Program-made: the position numbers and the translations under genes | The notes under the pieces: model-generated | Seen by the model: the letters and a program-made list of their open reading frames with translations, nothing else | Database searches by the model: none | Told to the model about the DNA's origin: nothing | In this document: positions 1-8,378 of the stretch, in pieces | Position numbering within the stretch: the first letter of the stretch is position 1 | How the letters are laid out: every line of letters begins with the position of its first letter | Assembly: GCF_014645195.1 (NCBI RefSeq) | Contig: NZ_BMLK01000006.1 | Location: 1 to 64,000 of the forward strand | DNA length: 64,000 bases | Direction of reading: 5' to 3' | Source of the DNA: Novosphingobium indicum | GTDB lineage: Bacteria > Pseudomonadota > Alphaproteobacteria > Sphingomonadales > Sphingomonadaceae

Positions 1-67
1 GGGTAAGGAAGCCGGAGGACGTCACCTCGGAAGAGACGCCCAGGCCGAACCCAGCAGGGCTCACCAT
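1..67 (-). CDS. possible 5' end of an unidentified gene, cut by window edge
   Basis: On the minus strand an ATG at 65-67 opens a reading frame of about 22 codons with no stop before the window edge. It begins M-V-S-P-A-G-F-G-L-G. A purine-rich GGGAG lies directly against the ATG, and a second GGAG is about ten bases further upstream. It has the same direction as the dehydrogenase gene whose terminator lies at 162-192. Too little is visible to name a family, and chance openness of a short GC-rich frame is a real alternative. Confidence 0.22.
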   Translation of the reverse strand, partial: MVSPAGFGLGVSSEVTSSGFLT

Positions 68-161
68 CTCCCAATCATCTCCGTTGCTTCAGGCCGGCCT
101 TGTTCGGCGCTCACATGAAAACGAGCGGCCCGCTACTTTCCGTGCCTTGGTTGCGCGCACG

Positions 162-192
162 AAAAAGGGGCCGTGCCCCCCGACACGGCCCC
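162..192 (-). terminator. rho-independent terminator of the SDR gene
   Basis: A perfect 9-bp stem (167-175 with 184-192, GGGGCCGTG/CACGGCCCC) with an 8-base loop is followed, reading the minus strand, by five T residues. It sits just beyond the stop of the minus-strand dehydrogenase at 221, as expected for an intrinsic terminator. Confidence 0.85.
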
Positions 193-220
193 CCGCACTG
201 GGTAAGTTTCCCCCCGGTGC

Positions 221-1015
221 TTATTTCGGCGGCATGCGGATCGCGCCGTCGAGGCGGATGCACTGGCCGTTGAAGTAGGTGTTACGCGAGAGTTCCATCA
301 CAAGGCTGGCGAACTCTTCCGGCTTGCCGAGGCGGCGCGGGAAGGGGACGGCCTTGCCGAGACCTTCGAAGACTTCCGGTGCCATTTCCTTGACGCGCAG
401 CATCGGCGGCGTGGCGAATGTGCCGGGCATGATCGCGTTGACGCGGATGCCCAGGTCCATGAGGTCGCGCGCCATCGGCAGGACCATGGCGTTCACCGCG
501 CCCTTGCCGCCGCCGTAGGCGACCTGGCCGATCTGGCCGTCCTGCGCCGCGGCGGAGGACGTCAGGATGATGCAGCCGCGCTCCATGTCGTCGTTGAGCG
601 GATCGGCATTAGCCATGCCCAGCGCCGCGATCGATGCGACGCGGTAGCTGGCGGTGAAGATGCCTTCCGCCGACTTGGCGATCTGCTCGGTCGCGGTGCG
701 CTTGTAGCAGTTGTTCTTCTTGTCCCACGAGACGGTCTTGCCGCCGCCGGCGACGACGGCGCAGTGGACGACGATGCGTTCCTGGCCGTGGGCCTCGCGG
801 GCCTTGGCGAAACCGGCCTCGACGCTTTCCTCGTCCATGATGTTGACGTTGCAGAACACGCCGCCGATTTCAGCTGCGAAGGCCTCACCCGCTTCTTCGC
901 TGATGTCGAAGATGGCGACCTTGACGCCAGCGTCCGCGAGCGCTTGGGCGCTGGCGCGGCCGAGGCCCGAGGCACCGCCGGTGACGATGGCGGCGAGGGT
1001 ATTGTCGATCTTCAC
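221..1015 (-). CDS. SDR-family 3-hydroxyacyl-CoA dehydrogenase type 2 (HSD10-like)
   Basis: This is a 264-residue short-chain dehydrogenase, probably oxidising a 3-hydroxyacyl-CoA or hydroxysteroid-type substrate with NAD. The dinucleotide-binding TGGASGLG motif is at residues 12-19, the catalytic Ser at 153/154, and Tyr167 with Lys171 in Y-GGG-K. The C-terminal NGQCIRLDGAIRMPP closely resembles the end of animal mitochondrial HSD10. Two features are unusual. The NNAG-like motif after strand 4 reads HCAVVAG (84-90). The helix-4 position that normally carries the tetrad Asn appears to be Thr/Ala in GIFTA. The gene diverges from the MaoC-like gene across a 276-bp region containing two palindromes, which suggests shared control. 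The exact substrate is unknown. Confidence 0.9.
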   Translation of the reverse strand: MKIDNTLAAIVTGGASGLGRASAQALADAGVKVAIFDISEEAGEAFAAEIGGVFCNVNIMDEESVEAGFAKAREAHGQERIVVHCAVVAGGGKTVSWDKKNNCYKRTATEQIAKSAEGIFTASYRVASIAALGMANADPLNDDMERGCIILTSSAAAQDGQIGQVAYGGGKGAVNAMVLPMARDLMDLGIRVNAIMPGTFATPPMLRVKEMAPEVFEGLGKAVPFPRRLGKPEEFASLVMELSRNTYFNGQCIRLDGAIRMPPK

Positions 1016-1065
1016 TGGTAAGTCTCCCGGATCTGTCGAATCGAATTGGGCGCTTGGCTAGCCTA

Positions 1066-1079
1066 ATCGGCACGCCGAT
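1066..1079. promoter_or_regulatory. palindrome ATCGGC-AC-GCCGAT, candidate operator
   Basis: A perfect 6-bp inverted repeat with a 2-base centre lies in the divergent intergenic region between the HSD10-like dehydrogenase and the MaoC-like gene. Its centre is about 30 bp (near three helical turns) from a second palindrome at 1095-1109. No regulator gene is adjacent. Confidence 0.4.
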
Positions 1080-1094
1080 GTCGAAAAGCAGATG

Positions 1095-1109
1095 CTTGCA
1101 CAGTGCAAG
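1095..1109. promoter_or_regulatory. 15-bp perfect palindrome CTTGCAC-A-GTGCAAG, candidate operator
   Basis: A 7-bp perfect inverted repeat around one central base lies 80 bp from the dehydrogenase start and about 180 bp before the MaoC-like start. Its length and position fit a dimeric repressor or activator site serving both divergent genes. The binding protein cannot be named from the window. Confidence 0.5.
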
Positions 1110-1291
1110 TATCGCCGGAGCGAGCGTCTGTGCAACGCGCTGTTCCGAGACGGCAATCGCGCTTGCACCGATTGACGATGGGCTTGCGCCTACGGGCAGG
1201 CAAGCCTTGGATGCTGCGCCGAAACAGCACGGCATTGCCAAGACACACGGGCGGCACGCGTCCGGCGTTGTGCCGTGAGATGGAGAGAATG

Positions 1292-2470
1292 ATGGCTGAA
1301 GGTGACGTGACTCTGGATACCAGCGATGTCGACAAGTGGGTCGGCAAGCCGATTATCTTCGCGGAATTCTGGGACCCCTGCAACGCAACCGACATTCGCC
1401 GTTGGGTGCAGGCGATGGACTATGCCAACCCGCTGCACTGGGATGAGAATTTCGCGCGCAACTCGAAGTTCGGCGGCATCGTCGCGCCGCAGAGCTTCAC
1501 GGTCGCCATGGATTACGGCCACGGCTGCCACCCCTCGTGCGTGGGCAAGATCCCCGGATCGCACCTCATCTTCGCGGGTGAGGAATGGTGGTTCTACGGC
1601 ACGCCCGTCCGCCCCGGCGACAAGCTGACGCAGGAGCGTTCCTTCGCCGGCTACAAGCTCTCCGACACGGCCTTTGCCGGACCGACGATGTTTGCGGATG
1701 GCGATACCGTGCACCGCAACCAGCACGGTTCGCTCGTCGCCAAGGAGCGCGCGACCTCCATCCGTTACCTCGTCGACGAGGCGGCCAAGCGGAAGGTCTA
1801 CGACAAGGAGAACCGTGCGCCCAAGCTCTGGACCAAGGAAGAACTGGACGAAGTTGCCAAGCTGCGCCTCGAATGGATCAAGTCGGGCCGCGATGGCATT
1901 TCGCCGCGCTTCGCGGACGTGAAGGTGGGCGACAAGCTGCCGCGCCGCGTGATCGGCCCGCACAGCCGCGTGACTTTCGCGCTGGAATGCCGCGCGCACC
2001 GTCAGAATATCTGGGGCACCTGGCGCTGGAACGTGCCTGAAGGCGTCCACGACCCGGCGACCGAGGACGCCGGATTCGGCGAGGACATGACCTACGACTT
2101 CGAGGCTCGCAAGATCGACCCGCGCCACGGCGACGGCCTGTTCCACGGCCCGTCCTCCGGCCACATCAATGCCGAGAAGGGCGAGAAGGTCGGCATGGGC
2201 GGCGTCTATGGCTACGGCTCGTCGATGAATGCCTGGCACGTCGATACCATCGCCTACTGGGCGGGTCACGACGGCTACATCTGGCACTCCAAGACCCAGT
2301 TCCGCAGCCCCGCGTTCGAGGGCGACGTCACCTATGTCGATTGCGAAGTGATCGACAAGAAGGAGACTTCAGAATTCGGCATGCCGGTGGTTGTCGTCCA
2401 GTCGAAGATGACGACGCAGGACGGCTCGACGATCCTCAAGGGCACGGCAACGGTTTCGTTGCCTGTCTGA
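1292..2470 (+). CDS. MaoC/FAS1-type hotdog acyl dehydratase
   Basis: This 392-residue protein looks like a double hotdog. The N-terminal half resembles the MaoC N-terminal/FAS1 dehydratase domain (GxPxFxxFAV-like stretch around IVAPQSFTVAMD). A second hotdog segment lies near the C-terminus (YWAGHDGYIWHSKTQF, then FEGDVTYVDCEV). Such proteins hydrate or dehydrate enoyl-CoA-type esters. The frame is open from 1103, but ATG 1292 is chosen because GGAGAG at 1282-1287 lies just before it; ATG 1280 and 1289 are alternatives. It starts a co-directional run with the SnoaL-like and PPOX-like genes, consistent with a small catabolic operon. The substrate is not deducible. Confidence 0.8.
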   Translation: MAEGDVTLDTSDVDKWVGKPIIFAEFWDPCNATDIRRWVQAMDYANPLHWDENFARNSKFGGIVAPQSFTVAMDYGHGCHPSCVGKIPGSHLIFAGEEWWFYGTPVRPGDKLTQERSFAGYKLSDTAFAGPTMFADGDTVHRNQHGSLVAKERATSIRYLVDEAAKRKVYDKENRAPKLWTKEELDEVAKLRLEWIKSGRDGISPRFADVKVGDKLPRRVIGPHSRVTFALECRAHRQNIWGTWRWNVPEGVHDPATEDAGFGEDMTYDFEARKIDPRHGDGLFHGPSSGHINAEKGEKVGMGGVYGYGSSMNAWHVDTIAYWAGHDGYIWHSKTQFRSPAFEGDVTYVDCEVIDKKETSEFGMPVVVVQSKMTTQDGSTILKGTATVSLPV

Positions 2471-2476
2471 CAGGTG

Positions 2477-2507
2477 TGAACGGCGGGGCCTGATGCCTCG
2501 CCGTTCA
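2477..2507 (+). terminator. 13-bp stem-loop after the MaoC-like gene
   Basis: TGAACGGCGGGGC (2477-2489) pairs with 2495-2507 with one G.U pair and a 5-base loop. It begins a few bases after the MaoC-like stop and ends 32 bases before the SnoaL-like start. There is no T-tract, so it may be a partial terminator or an mRNA-stability element within the operon rather than a full stop. Confidence 0.5.
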
Positions 2508-2539
2508 GCCGCATCTCGCCAATGCGAAAGGGAGAGCGC

Positions 2540-3046
2540 ATGGCCGACCGCGAGGACATTATCGAAGTGCTGAACCTCTACGGGTTCGCCATGGATACCC
2601 GCCGCTGGGACCTGTTCGACCGGATTTTTACGGCCGATTGCGATGTCGACTACGGTCCGACATCGAGTTGGCAGGATCGTGAGCAGTTCAAGACCGACTT
2701 CGGCACCTTTCACGAGCTGTTCGACGCGACCCAGCACGTGATGACCAATCATCTGGTGCAGGTCGATGGCGATACGGCTGCGGCCCATACTTATGGAAGC
2801 TGGCGCCTGATTCGCCACGCGGCCGGCGATCCGCCCGTCTGGGACGGTAGCGGATACTACGACGACCAGTTTGTGCGGACCCCGGAAGGCTGGCGAGTGG
2901 CAAAGCGGACCTGTCGAGTCGTTTTCTGGACGGGCAACCCCAAGGTCCAGACGCCGATAGAGGATATGGTCTTCCAGCTTGACCTCGTGGCGCTTCACAC
3001 GGAAGCTCGGGAAGAAAGGCTCGAATTTCTGAAAGTGATCACCTGA
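2540..3046 (+). CDS. SnoaL/NTF2-like protein
   Basis: This 168-residue protein has the pattern of the nuclear-transport-factor-2/SnoaL superfamily: an N-terminal helix with LYGFAMDTRRWDLFDRIF, a mid-domain HVMTNHLVQVDGD, and a C-terminal strand WRVAKRTCRV. Members act as isomerases, dehydratases or ring hydroxylase small subunits. The frame opens at 2522, but ATG 2540 has an AAGGGAGAG ribosome site 3-6 bases upstream. Its TGA overlaps the next ATG by one base (3044-3048), so the next gene is probably translationally coupled. The function within the putative pathway is not known. Confidence 0.82.
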   Translation: MADREDIIEVLNLYGFAMDTRRWDLFDRIFTADCDVDYGPTSSWQDREQFKTDFGTFHELFDATQHVMTNHLVQVDGDTAAAHTYGSWRLIRHAAGDPPVWDGSGYYDDQFVRTPEGWRVAKRTCRVVFWTGNPKVQTPIEDMVFQLDLVALHTEAREERLEFLKVIT

Positions 3047-3513
3047 TGGCCAAGCAGCGCGACGCGATCCGCATGTCCGAAGACGAGATCGCCGCGTTTC
3101 TGGACAGCCAGAGGAACCTGCAGGTCGCCACCATAGGCAAGGACGGGGCGCCGCACCTCACGACGGTATGGTACGTCGTGCACGATGGGCGAATCCTGTT
3201 CGAAACCTATGGAAAGTCTCAGAAAATCGTGAATCTCAAGCGCGATCCGCGTCTCGCGGTGCTGGTTGAGGATGGCGATACCTACGACAGCTTGCGCGGC
3301 GTTTCGATCAACGGAACGGCAGAGATCGTCGAGGATCAGCCGCGCCGCGGTGAGCTGATGCAAGTGCTGTTGGGACACCATTTTCCGGATCTCGAACCCG
3401 GGCAATTGCGCCTCATGAGTGAGCGCATGGCGGAAAAACGCGTGGTGGTGGCGGTGTTGCCGGAACAAACTGTGTCGTGGGACCATTCAAAATTGAACGG
3501 AAGTGGCCCATAA
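3046..3513 (+). CDS. PPOX-class split-barrel flavoprotein
   Basis: This 155-residue pyridoxamine-5'-phosphate-oxidase-like protein is small and cytosolic, and probably binds FMN or F420. The N-terminal segment LDSQRNLQVATIGKDGAPHL is the typical first barrel strand, followed by WYVVHDGRILFETYGKSQK and a middle VSINGTAEIV strand. Family members reduce or oxidise diverse small molecules, so only the fold is assigned. The start codon overlaps the stop of the SnoaL-like gene by one base, placing it last in the 1292-3513 unit. No clear terminator follows. Confidence 0.85.
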   Translation: MAKQRDAIRMSEDEIAAFLDSQRNLQVATIGKDGAPHLTTVWYVVHDGRILFETYGKSQKIVNLKRDPRLAVLVEDGDTYDSLRGVSINGTAEIVEDQPRRGELMQVLLGHHFPDLEPGQLRLMSERMAEKRVVVAVLPEQTVSWDHSKLNGSGP

Positions 3514-3575
3514 GGGCGGTGTTCCGGGATACCGGTGCAACTGACTTTTAACTGCACACATGTCAAACGGCTGCC

Positions 3576-5351
3576 ATGGTCGCTAAATTCGCTGGTATTG
3601 GAGAGACGCTCGAGAAGCGCTCCGACAATGCCATTACAGCTGTAACAGGGTATTTCCTGCTCGCGAGCGGGACGATCCTGCTCACCAGCAACGGAACGAA
3701 CCACGCGACGATGTGGCCGGCCGATGCGCTGATCCTGGCGCTTCTGCTAAAGAATGACCGGGCGAGCTGGCCAGCCGTGCTGATGGCCGGCTGGATGGCC
3801 AACTTGCTGGCCAATGCCGTGACGCGCGACTGGGCGCCGGGCCTGATCGTCTATGGCGGCATAAACATGGGCCAGACGCTGCTTGCGGCGATGCTGATCT
3901 GTCGGACCGGGCGATGCGACAACCTCCTTGCCGATATCGGTACAGTTCTGCGGTTCGTGCTCTACGCGGGCGTTATCGCGCCTTTGCTGGGGGCGCTTAC
4001 GGGCACGCTTGCGACCGCTTTGATCTTTGGCGAGCCGGTTCTGTCGTCGTTCGTGCGCTGGTACATCAGCAACGCGCTGGGGTTTCTCATCCTCACGCCG
4101 TTTCTGATGGCGCTGTTCGACGGCAGTTATGTCCGGTGCTTCAAGGAACGCACTCCTGCCAGTCGGCTTGAAGTCATTGGCCTGCATGCGCTGCATATTG
4201 CCCTGACGGGAACGGTCTTTGCCCAAAACGTCGTGCCGATGCTGTTCCTGCCGGTTTCGACGGCGTTGATACTCGCCTTCAGGCTCGGCCGGCTGGGCGT
4301 GATCGTCGGTACACTTGCCATCGCCATTATCGGGGCCGCTGCCACCTACATGGGGCATGGGCCGGTTTCCCTCGTTCGCGGCGGCGTGGAAGTCCAGGAA
4401 TTCGTTTTCCAGTTCTACATCGCGGTAGTCCTGGCAACGACGCTTCCGGTGGCAGCGACCGTTTCCTCGCGGGCGGAAGCGCTGAAGAACCTCGCCGAGC
4501 GCGAAGAGGCTCTGCGCCTGATGATGGCGCATTCTCCGGATGGTATCCTCAGCTTCGATGCTACAGGCGTCTGCCGGTGGGCCGACGGGCCGCTGGCGGC
4601 CTATCTCGGTGTCGATGCCGGCGCGATGATCGGCAAACCCTTGGATGCCCTGGCTTTGCGCGCGCCGGGGCTGGCTTCGCGGATTATCGAACGCAAGGAT
4701 GCGCTGAGCGATACGCCCACGATTTTCGAATTTTCGCCCGTCCTGCGCCCGCACCTGACGCTGGAGGCATCTCTCGCGGCGCCCCAGCAGAATGGATCAG
4801 CGGTGGGTACCGTCGTGACGCTGCGCGATGTCACCAAACGCAAGGCGAAAGAGGTCGCCATGCGTTCGAAAGTCCATGGCGACGATCTTACCGGGCTGCT
4901 CAATCGCGCGGGCTTCCGCAAGAAGTTGCGCACGGCTCTGCTGGACGAGGGGCGTCCCGCCACGTTGGCGCTCGTCGATGTCGATTGCTTCAGGTCGATC
5001 AACGAGACTTATGGGCATGGCGTAGGAGACACCGTTTTGGCGGAGATCGCAAAGCGGCTGCAAGCGGCCACGCGCGCCGATGACATCGTCGCCCGAATGG
5101 GAGGTGACGAGTTCGCCATCCTGCTTCGCTGCGATCTCGAGACGGCTATGAGGGTATGTCAGCGCATGGTCGAGGCCGTGCGGGAAACGTCGGTGGTGAA
5201 CGACGGGGTGGTTTCCGTGCTGGCGTCGATCAGCTGCGGTATTGCTGCCTATGGCGGCAACATGGACCGTGACGATGTGTTCGATGCCGCCGATGCCGCG
5301 CTTCAGGAAGCAAAGCGGCGTGGCCGTGGCGGTGTGCGCGTAGCGGCCTAG
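3576..5351 (+). CDS. MASE1-PAS-GGDEF diguanylate cyclase
   Basis: This 591-residue membrane sensor makes cyclic di-GMP. Residues 1 to about 300 form a MASE1-type integral sensory domain with multiple hydrophobic helices. A short PAS-like region follows (about 310-430, MMAHSPDGILSFDATG), then a GGDEF domain with DDLTGLLNRAGF, VDVDCF and the intact RMGGDEFAI active-site loop. The inhibitory I-site RADD lies exactly five residues before GGDEF, so product inhibition is expected. The gene converges on a second, soluble diguanylate cyclase, with only ten bases between the stops. The ligand of the MASE1 domain is unknown. Confidence 0.92.
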   Translation: MVAKFAGIGETLEKRSDNAITAVTGYFLLASGTILLTSNGTNHATMWPADALILALLLKNDRASWPAVLMAGWMANLLANAVTRDWAPGLIVYGGINMGQTLLAAMLICRTGRCDNLLADIGTVLRFVLYAGVIAPLLGALTGTLATALIFGEPVLSSFVRWYISNALGFLILTPFLMALFDGSYVRCFKERTPASRLEVIGLHALHIALTGTVFAQNVVPMLFLPVSTALILAFRLGRLGVIVGTLAIAIIGAAATYMGHGPVSLVRGGVEVQEFVFQFYIAVVLATTLPVAATVSSRAEALKNLAEREEALRLMMAHSPDGILSFDATGVCRWADGPLAAYLGVDAGAMIGKPLDALALRAPGLASRIIERKDALSDTPTIFEFSPVLRPHLTLEASLAAPQQNGSAVGTVVTLRDVTKRKAKEVAMRSKVHGDDLTGLLNRAGFRKKLRTALLDEGRPATLALVDVDCFRSINETYGHGVGDTVLAEIAKRLQAATRADDIVARMGGDEFAILLRCDLETAMRVCQRMVEAVRETSVVNDGVVSVLASISCGIAAYGGNMDRDDVFDAADAALQEAKRRGRGGVRVAA

Positions 5352-5361
5352 TCAGCCCGTT

Positions 5362-6246
5362 TCAGGTCATGTCCGGGGTCCAGACCATCACCCGGTTCCT
5401 TCCGCCAGCCTTGGCCGCATAGAGCGCCCTGTCTGCCCGGTGGATCGTCTCTTCGACGGTAATGGCCGGATCGAGCATGGTCAGCCCGGCCGAGACGGTA
5501 ACGTGAAAAGGCGGCAGGTTCGCGAACTCGAAAATCTGGGCGGCAAAGTGGGCCAGCAGGCGTTCGAGGAGCACCGTTCCCTTGTCGAGGTCGGCGCCGG
5601 GGGCGCAGATCAGGAATTCCTCACCGCCATAGCGGAACAACCTGTCGTTCGATCGCAGGTCCGAGATCGCAAGCGCTGCAAAAGTGCTGAGAACCTTGTC
5701 CCCTGCGAGGTGGCCGTAATCGTCGTTGACGGCCTTGAATTTGTCGATGTCGAGCATGGCGAGCGCGCAGGAATGAACGTCGCGCTTCACCAACTCGCGC
5801 TCTTCGCGCAGTTTGGGCAGCATGCTGGTGCGGTTTTCCGCGCCGGTAAGCGGGTCGATGTTGCGGAGCGCATCTTCCAGCTCATGTTTCATGGTCTGTG
5901 CTTCGAGCCGCATGCGCTTGGTGGCGGCCATGAAGCGCTCGTAGTCTTCAAGCGAAGGCGCATCGCAATGGGCAGAACGGCGCAGCAGCTCAGCTGCGAG
6001 TTGGTGCATCCGTCTGTGCTCTACCGCGATTTCGGCAAAGCCAGGGTGATGCTGCAGAGTCGCGGCTCCGGGGCCATAATACCATTGGCCGAACCGGCAG
6101 TGTTTGTGCGCTTCTGGATCGACGTCCCGCTCGTCGAACGGCAAGCGGCAAATGAGCGTCTGGTTGATCGCTTCGGACCATTGGTCGTGGTTGAAAAGCG
6201 CCTGCTCCAATTGCGCCAATGCCACCGACATCAATTTGGCATCCAT
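5362..6246 (-). CDS. CZB-GGDEF diguanylate cyclase (DgcZ-like)
   Basis: This is a 294-residue soluble diguanylate cyclase. The N-terminal CZB domain carries His20, Cys50 (in HCRFGQWYY), His77 and His81. This is the same spacing as the zinc ligands of E. coli DgcZ, where zinc binding inhibits the enzyme. The GGDEF domain has IDPLTGAENR, a LDIDKFKAVND metal site, and GGEEF at 207-211. The I-site RSND is at 198-201. By family knowledge it should be a zinc-responsive c-di-GMP synthase. It is tail-to-tail with the MASE1 cyclase. Confidence 0.92.
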   Translation of the reverse strand: MDAKLMSVALAQLEQALFNHDQWSEAINQTLICRLPFDERDVDPEAHKHCRFGQWYYGPGAATLQHHPGFAEIAVEHRRMHQLAAELLRRSAHCDAPSLEDYERFMAATKRMRLEAQTMKHELEDALRNIDPLTGAENRTSMLPKLREERELVKRDVHSCALAMLDIDKFKAVNDDYGHLAGDKVLSTFAALAISDLRSNDRLFRYGGEEFLICAPGADLDKGTVLLERLLAHFAAQIFEFANLPPFHVTVSAGLTMLDPAITVEETIHRADRALYAAKAGGRNRVMVWTPDMT

Positions 6247-6528
6247 GCACCCTGATCCTGACGTAGCGGTGTGTCGCTTCTCATCTCTGCCTTCGCTGGT
6301 TTGCCTAACATACCGTCAAATGGTTCCCATTTCCTTGCCGGTTCCGGGAAACCGCTCACGGTCTCATAGTCCTTGGCTGCCTTGTCCGTGGCGATAATTG
6401 TGTACGAATAGGCGGCAACTGAGGACTTTGGGGTGGAAGAGAGTGCTTGTCCGGGCAGTCGCCATGCCCGAAGCCCAAGGATCAAGGAACGGTGGAATGA
6501 CCGTTTGAACCATGGTGGGAGAGAGGAA

Positions 6529-7569
6529 ATGACCGATCGGCGTTATCGGGTCGCGCAGTGGGGCACCGGCAATGTTGGCATGCGGGCACTGGCCGCGATA
6601 ATCGAGCATCCCGCAATGGACCTGGCGGCGCTGCGGGTGTTCTCGGCGGAAAAGGTCGGCCAGGATGCCGGTACGCTTTGCGGGAAGGCGCCGCTGGGTG
6701 TACCGGCGGCGGGCGATATCGACGCGGTGATCGCTGCATCGCCGGACTGCGCGGTCTACATGCCAAATCAGGCGAATATCGATGATATGTGCGCCCTACT
6801 GGAGGCGGGCATCAGCATCGCCACCGCCTGCGTCGGATTCAATCATCGCGACTCCATTCCGCGGGACGACCGCGTGCGGCTGGAAGATGCTTGCGCCAAG
6901 GGCCGCTCCTCGCTCTATGCGACGGGATCGAGCCCCGGCTGGATTACCGAGCTTGTGCCTCTCGCCATGCTCAACATGCAGCGCCGGCTCGATCGCTACA
7001 TCATCACCGACTATGCCGACATGGCCTCGCGCGACTCCCATGACATGCTGGTGAACCGCCTGGGCTTCGGAACGGATCCGGCCAGTCGCCCGGTCGATCG
7101 ACCTTTGGGCACGGCCACAAGCACGCCGCCGACCTTTCATGCGCTCGCGGATGCGATCGGCCTGTCCCTCGACGACGTGACGACCACCATCGAATATGCG
7201 CTTGCGAGCACCCCGGCGGATATCGCGATCGGCAGGATCGACGCGGGCACGATCGGAGCGATCCGGATGGCGGTGCGGGGGTGGCGCGGTGGGGAGGAAA
7301 TCCTTACGCGCTATTCGCTATGGTATGTGACCCGGGATACCGACCCCGCGTGGGAGTACCGGGATTCCGGCTGGCGGGTGCAGGTGAAGGGGGATACCTC
7401 GCTGGACATCGCCATCGGTTTCGACGTCTCGTCGGAGGATTACCCGGCCTATTCCCCTGGCCTTACCGCGCATCCGGTGATCAATGCCGTGCCCTATGTC
7501 TGCGATGCGCCGCCGGGAATTCTGGAGACGGCCGACCTGCCGATGCTGGCGCCGAACCTTACGCGCTGA
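6529..7569 (+). CDS. DapB-like NAD(P)H-dependent dehydrogenase
   Basis: This 346-residue protein has an N-terminal Rossmann motif, VAQWGTGNVGMRAL, like the dihydrodipicolinate reductase N-terminal domain. The rest matches a family often found in acyl-CoA or steroid catabolic clusters and annotated only as dihydrodipicolinate reductase-like. A true DapB would be about 250 residues, so a lysine-pathway role is unlikely. ATG 6529 was chosen over the upstream open frame because the purine-rich GGAGAGAGG lies immediately before it. It converges with the enoyl-CoA hydratase gene, with three bases between the stops. Confidence 0.75.
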   Translation: MTDRRYRVAQWGTGNVGMRALAAIIEHPAMDLAALRVFSAEKVGQDAGTLCGKAPLGVPAAGDIDAVIAASPDCAVYMPNQANIDDMCALLEAGISIATACVGFNHRDSIPRDDRVRLEDACAKGRSSLYATGSSPGWITELVPLAMLNMQRRLDRYIITDYADMASRDSHDMLVNRLGFGTDPASRPVDRPLGTATSTPPTFHALADAIGLSLDDVTTTIEYALASTPADIAIGRIDAGTIGAIRMAVRGWRGGEEILTRYSLWYVTRDTDPAWEYRDSGWRVQVKGDTSLDIAIGFDVSSEDYPAYSPGLTAHPVINAVPYVCDAPPGILETADLPMLAPNLTR

Positions 7570-7572
7570 GGC

Positions 7573-8355
7573 TCAGGAGCCCTTCCATACCGGCGGGCGC
7601 TTCTCGACGAAGGCACGGATGCCTTCCCAGCCGTCTTCCGATCCCATCCAGCGGCCGAAGGCGGGATGCTCTTCCTGGTGCGTAATGGCGTCGGCAAGGC
7701 CGGGCTGGTCGAGGCTCCATTCGGCAAGCGCTTTGGTCGCCCGGATAGCCAGCGGGGCATTGGCGAGTATCTGGTTGCAGACGGCTTCGACCGTCGCCTC
7801 GAGATCGTCCGGCGCGGCCATCCGGCTGACGACGCCCATGGCAAAGGCATCCTCGGCGCTGATCGGTTCCCCGGTCAGGAGCGGCAGCATCGCGCGCTTC
7901 ATGCCGACTTGCCGGACGAGGCGGTGGATGCCCCCGGCCAGCGCAATCATGCCGCGCCGCGGTTCGGGCAGGCCAAAACTCGCGCGCGTGGAGGCCAGAA
8001 TAAGATCGCAGGCAAGGGCCAGTTCGAAGCCGCCGCCAAGGCACAGGCCATCGACCACGGCAATCACCGGCTTGTCGAGATCATACCTCTCGGCAAGGCC
8101 CGCATAGCCCTTGTCGGCATAAGGCATCCCGCGTTCCGGATCGAAGGCCGCCAGATCGCTGCCGACGCAGAACGCCCGGTCGCTGGCGCTGCGCAGGATG
8201 CAAAGCTGAAGTGCGGGATCGGCTGCGAAGCCTTCGAAGGCTTCGTGCAACGCCGTGTGCATTTCCGAGGTTATGGCATTGAGCTTTGCCGGCCGGTTCA
8301 ACGTGATCGTGATCACGCTGCCGCACGTTTCCACCAGCACATCCTCGGCCGCCAT
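7573..8355 (-). CDS. enoyl-CoA hydratase/isomerase family protein
   Basis: This 260-residue crotonase-fold protein has the oxyanion-hole segments FCVGSDLAAFD and DGLCLGGGFELALACD. The second-glutamate region reads GLPEPRRGMIALAGG. Members hydrate enoyl-CoA or shift and cleave acyl-CoA bonds; the substrate is open. The frame is open to 8436, but ATG 8355 follows a GTGAGG ribosome site and gives the family's usual N-terminus. A 17-bp dyad lies 24 bp upstream of the start. It lies downstream of rlmN on the same strand but is separated by a stem-loop, so it is probably its own unit. Confidence 0.9.
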   Translation of the reverse strand: MAAEDVLVETCGSVITITLNRPAKLNAITSEMHTALHEAFEGFAADPALQLCILRSASDRAFCVGSDLAAFDPERGMPYADKGYAGLAERYDLDKPVIAVVDGLCLGGGFELALACDLILASTRASFGLPEPRRGMIALAGGIHRLVRQVGMKRAMLPLLTGEPISAEDAFAMGVVSRMAAPDDLEATVEAVCNQILANAPLAIRATKALAEWSLDQPGLADAITHQEEHPAFGRWMGSEDGWEGIRAFVEKRPPVWKGS

Positions 8356-8378
8356 AACCTCACCCCCGAATCCTGTTT

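Noticed and set aside
1190..2287. Long minus-strand open frame across the MaoC-like gene
   Set aside because: Shadow frame created by GC-rich codon structure; the plus strand has the recognisable hotdog protein.
6529..7569. True lysine-pathway dapB
   Set aside because: Length about 346 and only the Rossmann N-terminus is similar; not adjacent to lysine genes.
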